Counted from the first letter of the stretch, positions 34,632 through 43,383 are shown. The stretch is 64,000 bases of DNA from Lysobacter dokdonensis DS-58 (GCF_000770795.1 NZ_JRKJ01000016.1:1-64000), one strand, 5' to 3'. The notes: a model not told the origin generated them from the sequence alone. Numbers and translations are program-made.

Positions 34632-35435
34632 ATGCAACATGTCGCACCCGTCGAACTCTTCTGGACCAGCGGATGGGACTCGACGTTCCGCTTGCTGCAG
34701 CTGCTGCTGGACCATCGCGTCCCGGTCGCACCGATCTATGTCGTGGATCCCACGCGCGGCTCTGCCGCGATCGAACGCCTGTCCCTCGAACGCCTTCGCG
34801 ATGCGCTGTTCGATGCCCATCCGCACACGCGCGTGCTACTGCAACCCGTGCGCGAAGTGCCGATGTCGGACCTCGCGCAGGACGCCGCCGTGACCGCGGC
34901 CTTCCATCGGATCGCATCGCACGTCCCGCTCGGCGACCAGTACGAATGGCTCGCGCGCTACTGCAAGCAGTACGGCGTGCGCGGCGTCGAGTTGTCGTGC
35001 GAGCACACCTACCAGGGGCCGCATGCGGTATTGCACTCGATCGCCGAACGCGTCATCGACCCGCACGGCCTGGACAACTGGCGCGTGCCGCCCGAATACG
35101 CGGACGAGGACGTGCAAGCGATCTTCGGCGCTTACACGATGCCGTTGTTCGAGATGACGAAGGAGCAGACCGCCGTGCTTGCGCGCGAAAAAGGCTGGCT
35201 CGACCTGCTCGGCCTGACCTGGTTCTGCCATCGGCCGACCGGCAATGACCAGCCCTGCGGTCTGTGCAACCCGTGCATGTACGCGATCAAGCAAGGCTTC
35301 GGGTGGCGCATCTCCCCGACGCGGCGTGCGGCGTCCGCCGTGTACAAACGCACGCTGTATCCGGTGCGCAGGATGGCGCGCCGCATGCTGATGCGCTCGC
35401 ATGCCGGGCCGACGCCCCTGCCCTCCGCGCATTAG
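34632..35435 (+). CDS. QueC-like PP-loop ATPase paralog B
   Basis: 267 residues. The PP-loop ELFWTSGWDSTFRLLQLL has TSGWDS at 12-17. The zinc motif is C199-x9-C209-G-x-C212-x2-C215 (QPCGLCNPC). Shared with paralog A: WTxGWDSTFRLL, QYEWLA, PLFEMTK against PVFETTK, and TWFCH before the Cys cluster. It ends in a basic tail (KRTLYPVRRMARRMLMRS). As with A, an ATP-dependent amidation or deazapurine-like reaction is inferred from fold only. The start at 34632 (MQHVAPVE) follows from alignment with A. Its stop overlaps the convergent hydrolase stop by 4 bases. Confidence 0.8.
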   Translation: MQHVAPVELFWTSGWDSTFRLLQLLLDHRVPVAPIYVVDPTRGSAAIERLSLERLRDALFDAHPHTRVLLQPVREVPMSDLAQDAAVTAAFHRIASHVPLGDQYEWLARYCKQYGVRGVELSCEHTYQGPHAVLHSIAERVIDPHGLDNWRVPPEYADEDVQAIFGAYTMPLFEMTKEQTAVLAREKGWLDLLGLTWFCHRPTGNDQPCGLCNPCMYAIKQGFGWRISPTRRAASAVYKRTLYPVRRMARRMLMRSHAGPTPLPSAH

Positions 35436-36907
35436 GGCGGCAGCGTTTCTTCGATGCGCTTGCGCATCTCGTCGTAAAAGGGATTCCACGTCAGGCGGTC
35501 GAGGCTGTCTTGCGACACCGCCAGCGTGTTGCGTTCTCCGCGCACGGCGATCCTGCCGAGCTGGATCACGCGTCGGCCCGAGGGGTCGCGCCCGTACAGC
35601 GGATCGTCCGCCGGGAACGGCAACGCGATGTGCGAGAGCGAATAAATGTCTTCCGGGTAACGGGCACCGATGCCCCGCGTGCGCACTCCATCCGCGTTCG
35701 CCGGACGCGAGCGGGCGACGGCGGTCGCATCGTCTTCGGACGCGGTGCCGATGACCGTGAACGTGTAGCGGCGCGAGACCTTCAACGCCTCGTGGGTCCA
35801 TGCGGTCACGCCGGGCCGCAGGATGGGATCGAGCATGCGGCCGCGGTGCACGTCGAACAACACGAGCTCGCTCCCGTTCGCCGGTAGCCGGTCGAACAGC
35901 CGCGTCATCACCGCGGGCGCGGTGACGGTGTCGTCGACGACGGACTGGAATGCGAGGATCGGCGGCAGCTTGTCCATCGCGCCGCGTTGCGCGACCGCGT
36001 CCATCGCGCCCTGTAGGTCGCTGGTCACCAGGTACGACTCGCGCGCCGCGCGCACGGGGAACGAGTTGTACTTGAACGGGTTGTACTCCGGCAGCAGGTC
36101 GAGCCACGCGGTCTTCGCATAGCGGCCGAAGTACGCGGGCAGCCCCGCAAGACCGGCATACCGCGCGAACGTGTTGACTTCGATCATCGGCGAGAGCAGG
36201 ACGATTCGTTGGACATCGTTGCGCTCGCCGGCGGCGATGCGGCGGGCGACGTGCAGCAGCCCGAGCGCGCCGCCGTTGGAGTAACCGACCAAGTGCAGCG
36301 GCAAACGCCCGCCCGTGCGACGCCGCGCTTCGACCATCGTCATCTCGACGGTCGCTTCCCATTCCTTGCGGCCCTCGTGCGTCAGCGCGCCCGGCACGGT
36401 GCCGTGGCCCGGCATGCGCGGCACGATCGCGATGAAGCCATTGGCCCGGTACAACGCCGCGAGACTGCGCATGCTGTAGGGGCTGTCGGACAACCCGTGC
36501 AACAGCACGGCGACGCCGCGCGGCGTGATCGCCGGATCGAGGATGTACGACCGATTCCATTCGCGATCGAACGCCAGGGGGGATGCGAAGCTGCCGTCCT
36601 CGTAGCGATTGATCGGCGTGCGGTCGGCGGGTTCCATCTCCCGCTGCAAGTCGCGATGCAATCGATCGAAGAGCCGCGATTCCGCAGCCATCCATGCATT
36701 CCAGTCACCGTGGACGATCGCGTCGCTGTCCAGCTCGGCCGGAACGATGGTGTGCCAGGGGCGCAACGGCGGGCCTTGCGTCGAGTGCCAAGCGCGCAGT
36801 CCCACGAGGACGAGCACGACCAGCACCACGGTCGCGACGGACCGACGGGCCAATGCGAGCACGGCACCGAGTACGCGCCGCGGCCACGAGCGGTTCCCCT
36901 CGGTCAT
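35432..36907 (-). CDS. Membrane-anchored alpha/beta hydrolase
   Basis: 491 residues. An N-terminal anchor (TVVLVVLVLVGLRAW) spans about 24-40. The hydrolase domain has VAVLLHGLSDSPYSMRSLA (oxyanion HG), a nucleophile elbow GYSNGGALG, an acid in QSVVDDTVTAPAVM and a late His in SLSHIALPFPADDP. Together they form a complete triad candidate. The first 110 residues between anchor and hydrolase core are unusual in length. Substrate unknown; a lysophospholipase-like or serine aminopeptidase S33 type enzyme facing the periplasm is likely. It follows the HupE operon on the same strand only upstream by 15 bases, so it may be co-transcribed with it in reverse order: HupE stop 36923, hydrolase start 36907. 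Confidence 0.83.
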   Translation of the reverse strand: MTEGNRSWPRRVLGAVLALARRSVATVVLVVLVLVGLRAWHSTQGPPLRPWHTIVPAELDSDAIVHGDWNAWMAAESRLFDRLHRDLQREMEPADRTPINRYEDGSFASPLAFDREWNRSYILDPAITPRGVAVLLHGLSDSPYSMRSLAALYRANGFIAIVPRMPGHGTVPGALTHEGRKEWEATVEMTMVEARRRTGGRLPLHLVGYSNGGALGLLHVARRIAAGERNDVQRIVLLSPMIEVNTFARYAGLAGLPAYFGRYAKTAWLDLLPEYNPFKYNSFPVRAARESYLVTSDLQGAMDAVAQRGAMDKLPPILAFQSVVDDTVTAPAVMTRLFDRLPANGSELVLFDVHRGRMLDPILRPGVTAWTHEALKVSRRYTFTVIGTASEDDATAVARSRPANADGVRTRGIGARYPEDIYSLSHIALPFPADDPLYGRDPSGRRVIQLGRIAVRGERNTLAVSQDSLDRLTWNPFYDEMRKRIEETLPP

Positions 36908-36922
36908 CCGGCCGACTCCCCG

Positions 36923-37927
36923 TCAGGCGAAGATCGACAGGGTACGCTGGATCGTCCAGCAAGCGGCAGTCCCGCCGATCGTGTAGGCGGGCGCGTAACG
37001 CGTCCATGCAGGCCATTGCGGCACGCAGCGCCTGGCGAGCGACACCAGGCCCAGCACCACGCCGACGAACGCGAGCTGCCCCAGTTCCACCCCGATGTTG
37101 AACGTGAGCAGCGCCACCGGGATCGCGGTCTGCGGCAGGCCCACCTCTGCGAGCGCGCCCGCGAATCCGAACCCGTGCAACAACCCGAACGCGAACGCGA
37201 CGACCCACGGCGCGCGGGCCGCGAGCCCCGGCCGGCCGCGCATGCCGCGAATCACTTCGGCCGCGACGAATACGATGCTCAATGCGATGGTCGCCTCCAC
37301 CGGCGCGCCGGGCACGTGCACCCACCCGAACGTCGCAGCGGCGAGCGTGAGGCTGTGCGCGGCGGTGAACGCGGTGATCGTCGCGACGATGCGCCTGCCC
37401 CCGTGCACGACAAGCAACAACGCGAGCACGAACAGCAAGTGATCGATGCCGCCGAGGATGTGTTCGACGCCCAATACGCCGTACGACCATGCAACCGTGC
37501 CGACCGTCGCCGGCGCCGCGACCACGAACTCCGTGCGCGCGACGGGCAAGCGCTCGACCTGGCTGGTGCCGTCGGCCCACTCGACGCGCGCGATGATGTC
37601 CGTTGCGCCTGTCGCACGCCCTTCGAAGCCAATCGCCTGCCCCACCAGGCCGCCGCTGCGACGCACGCGCCATTCCTGGACGAGCGCATCGCCGGTGAAG
37701 GCCGTGCGCGCTTGCGATTCCACCGTGGTGCCGTCGGGGAATCGCACGTGCATCGCCATCGGCGTCGTACGGTCCAGCGCGGGCACCTTCCACACCACGT
37801 CGAAGCGTTGCGCGTCGACCTGCCGCAATTCGAAATACGCGGGGCGGAACGTATCGGCGCGCGCAACGCCGAACCACGTGTCGAGCGCGAGGTACAGCAC
37901 CACGCACCAGAGGCGCCATCGCTTCAC
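36923..37927 (-). CDS. HupE/UreJ-family membrane protein
   Basis: 334 residues. The GTG start (37927) overlaps the PPIase stop in GTGA. After a signal peptide (LWCVVLYLALDTWFGVARA) comes a periplasmic beta-rich domain of about 135 residues. Then six or seven membrane helices begin with the family motif GVEHILGGIDHLLFVLALLLV, with conserved His and Asp, and continue with FTAAHSLTLA and GLLHGFGFAGAL. The HupE/UreJ group includes nickel/cobalt permeases; this two-domain subgroup is uncharacterised. The fixed linkage to a parvulin and a DUF3604 lipoprotein suggests a shared envelope role. Confidence 0.85.
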   Translation of the reverse strand: MKRWRLWCVVLYLALDTWFGVARADTFRPAYFELRQVDAQRFDVVWKVPALDRTTPMAMHVRFPDGTTVESQARTAFTGDALVQEWRVRRSGGLVGQAIGFEGRATGATDIIARVEWADGTSQVERLPVARTEFVVAAPATVGTVAWSYGVLGVEHILGGIDHLLFVLALLLVVHGGRRIVATITAFTAAHSLTLAAATFGWVHVPGAPVEATIALSIVFVAAEVIRGMRGRPGLAARAPWVVAFAFGLLHGFGFAGALAEVGLPQTAIPVALLTFNIGVELGQLAFVGVVLGLVSLARRCVPQWPAWTRYAPAYTIGGTAACWTIQRTLSIFA

Positions 37928-38796
37928 GGCGCACCGTCGGAGGCGAGCCTGCGGCCATCGTCGCGGATCGCCCGGGCGAGGTCCGCCTCGATGTCGACTG
38001 TGTACCGTTTGCGGAGCATCGCGAGAAATGCGCGATTGGCGCGCTGCATGCGATCGTGCAGCCAATCGCGTTCCACGGCATCGCGGACTTCGGCCAGCGC
38101 GGGCATGCGCGCCGGCGTGCGGGCATCGACGCGCACCAGGTGCACGCCGAAGCCCGAAGTGACCGGGCCGCTCCACCGGCCGAGCGGCACGCGATCCACC
38201 GCGTTCGCGAATGCGCCGCCGAACACCCCGGCCACGTCGTCCGCCGCCATGTCATCGAGGTGCGCTGGCAGCAACGTGGCATCGCCGGGCGATGCGTCGC
38301 CGTCGCGCGCCAGTTGCGTGCGCGCGGCGACGAGGTCGTCGTTCAAGCGCGCGCCACGCCGGGCCGGATCGAAATACACCTGCCGCAACGTGTATCGCGG
38401 TGCGATGCGATACGCCGTGGGGTGCGTGCGCAGCCACGCCTGCAGTTCCGCTTCGTCCGGCACGCTGGCCGCCATGCCTTCGTTGAACAACACCAGGCGT
38501 TGGGCGACGCGACGCCGCACTACCTCGTCGTCGCGGTCGAGCCCGGCCGACACGCCTTCGCGATAGAGCAGTTCGTCGTCGACCCAGGCGTCGACCGCCT
38601 CGCGCAATTCCGACGGCGTCGGCGGCCGTTGCCACGTGCGCTGGAATTGCGCGGCCAGGGCGTTGGCATGCGCCTGGTCGACGACGATGGCGGGCGACTC
38701 CGGGGACGTCCCGCGACCCACCCACGCATCGAGCGCGAACAACATCGCACCGATGGCGAGGAATTGCAGCAGCGGCTCGCGCATCACGCGGTGCAT
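37924..38796 (-). CDS. Membrane-anchored parvulin-like peptidyl-prolyl isomerase
   Basis: 290 residues. One N-terminal membrane anchor (REPLLQFLAIGAMLFALDAWVG), then a SurA-N-like helical part (TPSELREAVDAWVDDELLYREG, RRRVAQRLVLFNEG). The parvulin domain has YTLRQVYFDPARRG and the conserved GxWSGPVxSGFGVHLVRV segment (LGRWSGPVTSGFGVHLVRV). Known role: prolyl isomerisation and chaperoning of envelope proteins. The ATG at 38796 lies 5 bases after the DUF3604 stop, and its own stop overlaps the HupE start. Expected client: one of its operon partners, by inference. Confidence 0.85.
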   Translation of the reverse strand: MHRVMREPLLQFLAIGAMLFALDAWVGRGTSPESPAIVVDQAHANALAAQFQRTWQRPPTPSELREAVDAWVDDELLYREGVSAGLDRDDEVVRRRVAQRLVLFNEGMAASVPDEAELQAWLRTHPTAYRIAPRYTLRQVYFDPARRGARLNDDLVAARTQLARDGDASPGDATLLPAHLDDMAADDVAGVFGGAFANAVDRVPLGRWSGPVTSGFGVHLVRVDARTPARMPALAEVRDAVERDWLHDRMQRANRAFLAMLRKRYTVDIEADLARAIRDDGRRLASDGAP

Positions 38797-38801
38797 GCCG
38801 G

Positions 38802-40697
38802 TCACCGGGACGCCACGGCCGGCGCGTACCAGATCGGCGAGGTGAAGCCGCGTTCCTGCAGCGTCATCCTGACGTCGGCGGGCATCTTCGAACCAAAGCG
38901 CACGACGTCGTACGCCGTCCAGCGCGGCGTCGGGATTTCCAGCGCGCGCACGTAATAAACGGCGCGCACGCGCGGGTCGAAGTCGGGATCGGTCCACGCG
39001 ACGACCAACTCGGGCGCGCCGATCGTGTTCTTGTACGTCGCGGTCTTCAGGTCGACGGTGTCGCCGACGGCGGGGAGCACGCCGTTCGCATCGGGCGTGC
39101 GATCGCCGGACCACTTCACGTCGTAGACCTTCTCGTGCGTCGTGCCGTCGGCATCGACCCAGCCCTTGATGACGGACACGCGGTCGAGGTTGGCGCCTTC
39201 GGCGTCCTTCATCGCGGCGATGAGGAACGTCGGCGACTTACCGCGTTGCGGCGGCGCGTCCAGGTCGCCGCCCATCGGCACGCCCTTGGCGTATCCGTTT
39301 GCGACGAGGTCGTGCACATCGTCGGCGCTGAAGTCGAAGCCGCCGAAGAACCGCAGCGTCATCCGCGTGCCCGTCGTCGCGAACGTCTCGCGCCGCTGCA
39401 TCGCATCCCACAAGGCTTCGCGCGTGTTCGCCGTCGCCCACACGCCCATGTAGCCGGCCGACACCATGTCCGAGCCGTGCTTGGCGCTCGGGCCCGAGCC
39501 GAGCACCACCGGTTGCCAGCGCGTCGGCGTGGGCTCGACGCCACGGAACTTGCCCCAGAAATTGTCCTCCTCCGCGGTCGCCAGGCCCGTGTGCGTGTCG
39601 GTGGCGGCGTTCGCACCGAGCTTGAAGGGGTTGGCGCCGAGCGTGCCTTCCAGGCGCAGGCCCGACTTCAGGGCCTCGCGCCAGTATTCGGTGCGCAGCA
39701 TGCCCTCTTGCTTCGGAAGGCCGACCAGGTTGCCGGAGTCCCACAGATCCCAGCTGGCGTACGCGTCGTTCGGCGACAGGCGCGGATGGCTTTCGCTCTG
39801 CCCCTTGATCTGCACCAGCTCATACAGGCGTTCCCAACGCGCGCGGGTCTGCGCGTACTCGCGCGTCAGCGGACGGCCGTCGAAGCGTTGTTCCTCGAAC
39901 ATGCGGCCGTTCGACAGATTCCCGTTGTGCGGGATCGCGAGCAGCTTGCCGCCGGTCTTGCGCTCGTACTCGTCCATCCAGGCCCACAGGGTTTCCGGAT
40001 CCTGGCTCTGGAAGGTCGTGAGCGGCAGCATTTGCTTCGCCTTGTCGGCGTTGTCGCGGTAGATGATGTTGCGGTGGAGGTTGTTGCCGCCATTGGCGTT
40101 GACGGTCCATTCGTAGCCGATGAACGCGGTGAACTTGCCCGGCGCGTTGTATTTGTCGGCGATGGCGATGGTGCGCATCCAGGCGGACGCCATCCACTTG
40201 GCGTCCTTCATGATCTCCGGCGTCTGGTCGTTGGCCTGCTTGCGGATCAGGTCCATTGCCGCATCGTGCATGCGGTGTTCGTCGCCGCTGCGCAGCGCGT
40301 CGGACCAGCCCTTGACCACGGGGTCGGCCATCATTTCGGGGTTGCGCGCGATCACTTCGCTGATCGTGCCCATGCCGTCGGAATGGTCGGTGATCGCCAT
40401 CCAGTCCAACGGGCGCTTGAGCTTCACGGGCCGCCCAGTGTTGGACGTCACCTGATCGCCGCGCGCAAGCCGGAATGCATCTTCCGGCGTTGTGACGACG
40501 CCCTCGGTGCCGGCATCGACGGACCACCCGGTGTGGACGTGGGTGTCGCCGAAATACGCACGCGTCGGATGGTCCGCGTGCATGACGGACGGTGCGGCGG
40601 GCGCGGGCGTTTGCGCCGTGGCCGCGATCGGCTCCGGAGGCGCCGCGCTGCAAGCGGCCAGCAACGCCAAGGGAAGGAACTTGAGGATCGAAGGCAT
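38802..40697 (-). CDS. DUF3604 lipoprotein (PHP-like fold)
   Basis: 631 residues. The lipoprotein signal FLPLALLAACSA precedes an Ala/Pro linker. DUF3604 features: YFGDTHVHTGWSVDAG with HVH, DWMAITDHSDGMG, IPHNGNLSNG and HRNIIYRDN, a set of His/Asp residues like those of PHP metal-dependent phosphoesterases. Enzymatic activity is not established for the family. The start at 40697 has GGAG 9 bases upstream. First gene of the operon DUF3604-PPIase-HupE; I recall these three families as frequent neighbours in other genomes. Confidence 0.88.
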   Translation of the reverse strand: MPSILKFLPLALLAACSAAPPEPIAATAQTPAPAAPSVMHADHPTRAYFGDTHVHTGWSVDAGTEGVVTTPEDAFRLARGDQVTSNTGRPVKLKRPLDWMAITDHSDGMGTISEVIARNPEMMADPVVKGWSDALRSGDEHRMHDAAMDLIRKQANDQTPEIMKDAKWMASAWMRTIAIADKYNAPGKFTAFIGYEWTVNANGGNNLHRNIIYRDNADKAKQMLPLTTFQSQDPETLWAWMDEYERKTGGKLLAIPHNGNLSNGRMFEEQRFDGRPLTREYAQTRARWERLYELVQIKGQSESHPRLSPNDAYASWDLWDSGNLVGLPKQEGMLRTEYWREALKSGLRLEGTLGANPFKLGANAATDTHTGLATAEEDNFWGKFRGVEPTPTRWQPVVLGSGPSAKHGSDMVSAGYMGVWATANTREALWDAMQRRETFATTGTRMTLRFFGGFDFSADDVHDLVANGYAKGVPMGGDLDAPPQRGKSPTFLIAAMKDAEGANLDRVSVIKGWVDADGTTHEKVYDVKWSGDRTPDANGVLPAVGDTVDLKTATYKNTIGAPELVVAWTDPDFDPRVRAVYYVRALEIPTPRWTAYDVVRFGSKMPADVRMTLQERGFTSPIWYAPAVASR

Positions 40698-40899
40698 GAA
40701 CGATGGTCTCCACGTCGCAAGCATTCAACGCGGTCGTATTGCAAAAAGCGAACGTGGTTTTTCTCATTCGAAATTCTTCGCATCCATCACCGGACGCGAC
40801 ACCGCAGTTCCCAACGACGCAAGCACGGCAGCACACCCTCACGACTTGGCGACACCAGCCGTTCTAAACCTCGGTCACTCGATACACGGAGCCATGACC

Positions 40900-41121
40900 A
40901 TGCCGCGCGGTGACAAGTCCTCCTACTCGCCCAAGCAAAAACGCCAGGCCGCACACATCGAAGCATCGGAGAAGAAGGAGGGTCGTTCCGATGCCGCCGC
41001 CGAGCGCATCGCATGGGCGACGGTGAACAAGCAGGACGGCGGCGCGAAGGGCCGCAAGGCGACGAAGAAGACGGCGGCGAAGAAGACTACGAAGAAGACC
41101 GTCCGCAAGTCGGCCCGCTGA
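40900..41121 (+). CDS. Small basic protein with histone H1-like tail (73 aa)
   Basis: 73 residues: MPRGDKSSYSPKQKRQAAHIE, a middle RSDAAAERIAWATVNKQDGG, and a Lys/Thr/Ala-rich tail (KKTAAKKTTKKTVRKSAR). The first 50 residues match a widespread small family usually annotated as plasmid stabilization protein, whose function is unclear. The tail resembles histone H1-type DNA-binding tails. The ATG at 40900 has GGAG 8 bases upstream; the ATG at 40894 is too close to it. The stop is next to the convergent kdpE stop. The 200-base region upstream, shared with DUF3604, shows no clear promoter. Confidence 0.75.
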   Translation: MPRGDKSSYSPKQKRQAAHIEASEKKEGRSDAAAERIAWATVNKQDGGAKGRKATKKTAAKKTTKKTVRKSAR

Positions 41122-41122
41122 A

Positions 41123-41815
41123 TCAGGGCGCGAGGAACCGCAGCCCGACGCCCGGCTCGGTGGCGAGCCAGCGCGGATGCGCGGCGTCGTCGCCAAGCTT
41201 CTGCCGCAATTTGGCAACCAGCACGCGTAGGTAATGCGCGTCCTGCTGGTGCGTCGGCCCCCAGATCTCGCGCAGCAACTGCGGCTGCGTGACCACGCGG
41301 CCGGCATGCCGCACCAGCAGTGCGAGCAGCGCGAACTCCTTGCGCGACAGCACGACGGCCTCGCCGTGCATGCGGACTTCGCGGCGCGCGAGGTCCACGC
41401 GCAAGGTGCCGTCGTCGAAGACCGGCGGCTGCGCACCTTCCGGGATCGCCTGCGTCCGCAGCAGCGCGCGAAGCCGGGCCATCAGTTCCTGTACCCCGAA
41501 GGGCTTCGTCACGTAGTCGTTCGCGCCTGCGTCGAGCGCTGCGACTTTTTCCGCTTCATCGTCGCGTGCCGTCAACACGAGGACCGGCGCCTGCGACCAC
41601 TGGCGCAGGTCCGCGAGCACCTGCATGCCATCGCGATCCGGCAGCCCGAGGTCGAGGATCACCACTTCGGCGCCGTGCGTGGCCAGCGATTCCAGACCGC
41701 TGCGTGCGTCGGCCGCGTGATGCACGACGTAGCCCTGCGCACGCAGGCTGATATCGAGGAACCGGCGGATCTGCGGTTCGTCGTCGATGACCAGGATGCG
41801 GGCCGTGGTGGTCAT
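41123..41815 (-). CDS. kdpE: OmpR-family response regulator, KdpE-like
   Basis: 230 residues. Receiver domain with DDE at 11-13, phospho-acceptor D55 (VVILDLGLPDRDG), Thr in LVLTARDD and Lys in YVTKPFG. The C-terminal winged helix has LSRKEFALLALLVRHAGRVVTQPQLL and HYLRVLVAKLRQKLG, as in KdpE. Known role: activation of potassium-uptake genes. The ATG overlaps the kinase stop (ATGA). No kdpFABC is present; the adjacent potassium transporter is Kup, with which it may be functionally linked. Tandem 11-base repeats at 43284-43303 are a candidate binding site. Confidence 0.9.
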   Translation of the reverse strand: MTTTARILVIDDEPQIRRFLDISLRAQGYVVHHAADARSGLESLATHGAEVVILDLGLPDRDGMQVLADLRQWSQAPVLVLTARDDEAEKVAALDAGANDYVTKPFGVQELMARLRALLRTQAIPEGAQPPVFDDGTLRVDLARREVRMHGEAVVLSRKEFALLALLVRHAGRVVTQPQLLREIWGPTHQQDAHYLRVLVAKLRQKLGDDAAHPRWLATEPGVGLRFLAP

Positions 41816-43236
41816 GCCGTGACTCCGGCATCGGGGGCGAGCAGCGGCAGTTCGACGCGGATCATTGCGCCCGGCCCGCCTTGCGCGGCGAGCGCGACCA
41901 CCGTTCCCCCATGCGCGGCGATCATGCCGCGCACGATCGGCAGGCCCAGCCCCGTTCCTTCGCGTTCGCGATCGCCGCGCGCGACGCTGTAGAAGAAGTC
42001 GAAGACGCGCTCGCGTTCCTCGGCCGGAATGCCCGGTCCGCGATCGGTGACATCGATGCGCAGCGCCGCATCCGCCAGGCGCGCGTCGACGCGGATGGGT
42101 GCACCCGCCGGCGAGAACCCGGCCGCATTGTCCAACACGTTGAACAGCGCCTGTTCGAGCAGCGCGGGCTGCACCCAGATCGGGCCGACGTGCGGGGCGA
42201 CGTCGACCTGCACCTCCACGCCCGGGCGACTGCGTTGCAGGCGCGCGATGGCCGCGCCGATCACTTCGTCGACGCCGATCCAGTCGCGCTTCGGGGAGAT
42301 CCCCTGACCCACGCGCGTCATGTCGAGCAGGTTGCGGATGAAACGCTCCAGCCGCAGGCCTTCCTCACGCACGGTGTCCACGAGGCTGCGCCGATCATCC
42401 TCCCCCATTCCATCGCCGTACAACGCCAGCGTGTCCGCCGCGCCGATCATGGCGGCCAGCGGCGTGCGAAGGTCATGGGAGACCGACGACAGCAAGGCGC
42501 TGCGCAGGCGTTCGCGCTCGACTTCCATGCGCTCGGATTCCAGCGCAGCGGACAGGCGTACGCGCAGCAGGGCCTGCGCGACGTCGTCCGTCATCGCGCG
42601 CGCGAGCGTGCGCCGCGCATCGTCGATGTCGTCGCCCGGATCGCGCAGCTTGATGCCGATGGTGCCCAACGCCGCGTCCCGCGAACGCAGCGGCAGGAAC
42701 CACCACCCGTGGTCGTCCGAAGGCCCGCCGATGCGCAGCTTCGCGTCACCCGGCGGTTCGATGCGCACCCACGCATCGGCATCGAGACTCGTCGCGAACG
42801 CATCCTGCGCGGCGTGCAGGATCTCGCCCTCGTCGTTCGCGATGCTCAGCCGGCGCGAGAGTTCCTGCCGGGCCGACGCGTGCCGGCCCGCGATGCGCAA
42901 CGCATCGACCTGCATCGCCAACCGCGACGCCATGCGGCCGGCGACGAGCGCCGCGGCCAGGAACAACGCGACGGTCGCGATGCCGTGCTGCGCATCGATG
43001 TAGAGCGAATACCGCGGCGCGATGAAGAAGAAGTTGTACGCCAGGAAACACAGCACGGCGGCGAGCGCGGCAGCCCCCGCATGCGTGCGCGCCGCGACGA
43101 GCAGCACGACGAGCATGAAGACCAGTGACAGGTCGTCGATGCCGAGGAAGCGTTCGGCGAGCGCGGCGACGCCCACGCCGCACGCGGTGCCGACGAGGGC
43201 CAGGAGGTAACCGCCGGGATCGCGTCGGGATCGCAT
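41812..43236 (-). CDS. KdpD-like sensor histidine kinase lacking the N-terminal KdpD/Usp domains
   Basis: 474 residues, against about 890 for E. coli KdpD. It begins almost directly with the KdpD-type membrane block (about 10-100, ending RMASRLAMQV), then a GAF-like region, a HisKA helix with H254 in SSVSHDLRTPLAAMIGAA, and HATPase motifs (FNVLDNAAGFSP, DRGPGIP, GTGLGLPIVRG). The cytosolic KdpD sensor and universal-stress domains are absent. Upstream sequence on the same frame is GC-rich and gives no match, so this is a short form rather than a frameshift, as far as I can see. ATG at 43236 has no strong ribosome site. Coupled to kdpE. Confidence 0.87.
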   Translation of the reverse strand: MRSRRDPGGYLLALVGTACGVGVAALAERFLGIDDLSLVFMLVVLLVAARTHAGAAALAAVLCFLAYNFFFIAPRYSLYIDAQHGIATVALFLAAALVAGRMASRLAMQVDALRIAGRHASARQELSRRLSIANDEGEILHAAQDAFATSLDADAWVRIEPPGDAKLRIGGPSDDHGWWFLPLRSRDAALGTIGIKLRDPGDDIDDARRTLARAMTDDVAQALLRVRLSAALESERMEVERERLRSALLSSVSHDLRTPLAAMIGAADTLALYGDGMGEDDRRSLVDTVREEGLRLERFIRNLLDMTRVGQGISPKRDWIGVDEVIGAAIARLQRSRPGVEVQVDVAPHVGPIWVQPALLEQALFNVLDNAAGFSPAGAPIRVDARLADAALRIDVTDRGPGIPAEERERVFDFFYSVARGDREREGTGLGLPIVRGMIAAHGGTVVALAAQGGPGAMIRVELPLLAPDAGVTA

Positions 43237-43283
43237 GCCGGGATTGTGGCGCGACCGCGCAGGCCGTGCAGCCGGCGCAGGGC

Positions 43284-43303
43284 AAGAATTGACGAAGAAT
43301 TGA
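43284..43303. promoter_or_regulatory. Tandem direct repeat, candidate KdpE operator
   Basis: AAGAATTGA at 43284-43292 and again at 43295-43303, exactly 11 bases apart. OmpR/PhoB-family regulators bind tandem repeats spaced by one helical turn. The repeats lie between the divergent kdpD-like and TorF-porin/kup genes. Autoregulation or control of kup is inferred. Confidence 0.5.
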
Positions 43304-43383
43304 TGCGGTCGGCCCGGATCGGAATTCCGTCGTGACGCGGGCGCGGCGGACACTGGCCCCACGTCCCCCGGGTCCTGTACCGC

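Noticed and set aside
33666-35435. Canonical queuosine locus
   Set aside because: No queD, queE, queF or tgt in the window and the loop motif departs from QueC.
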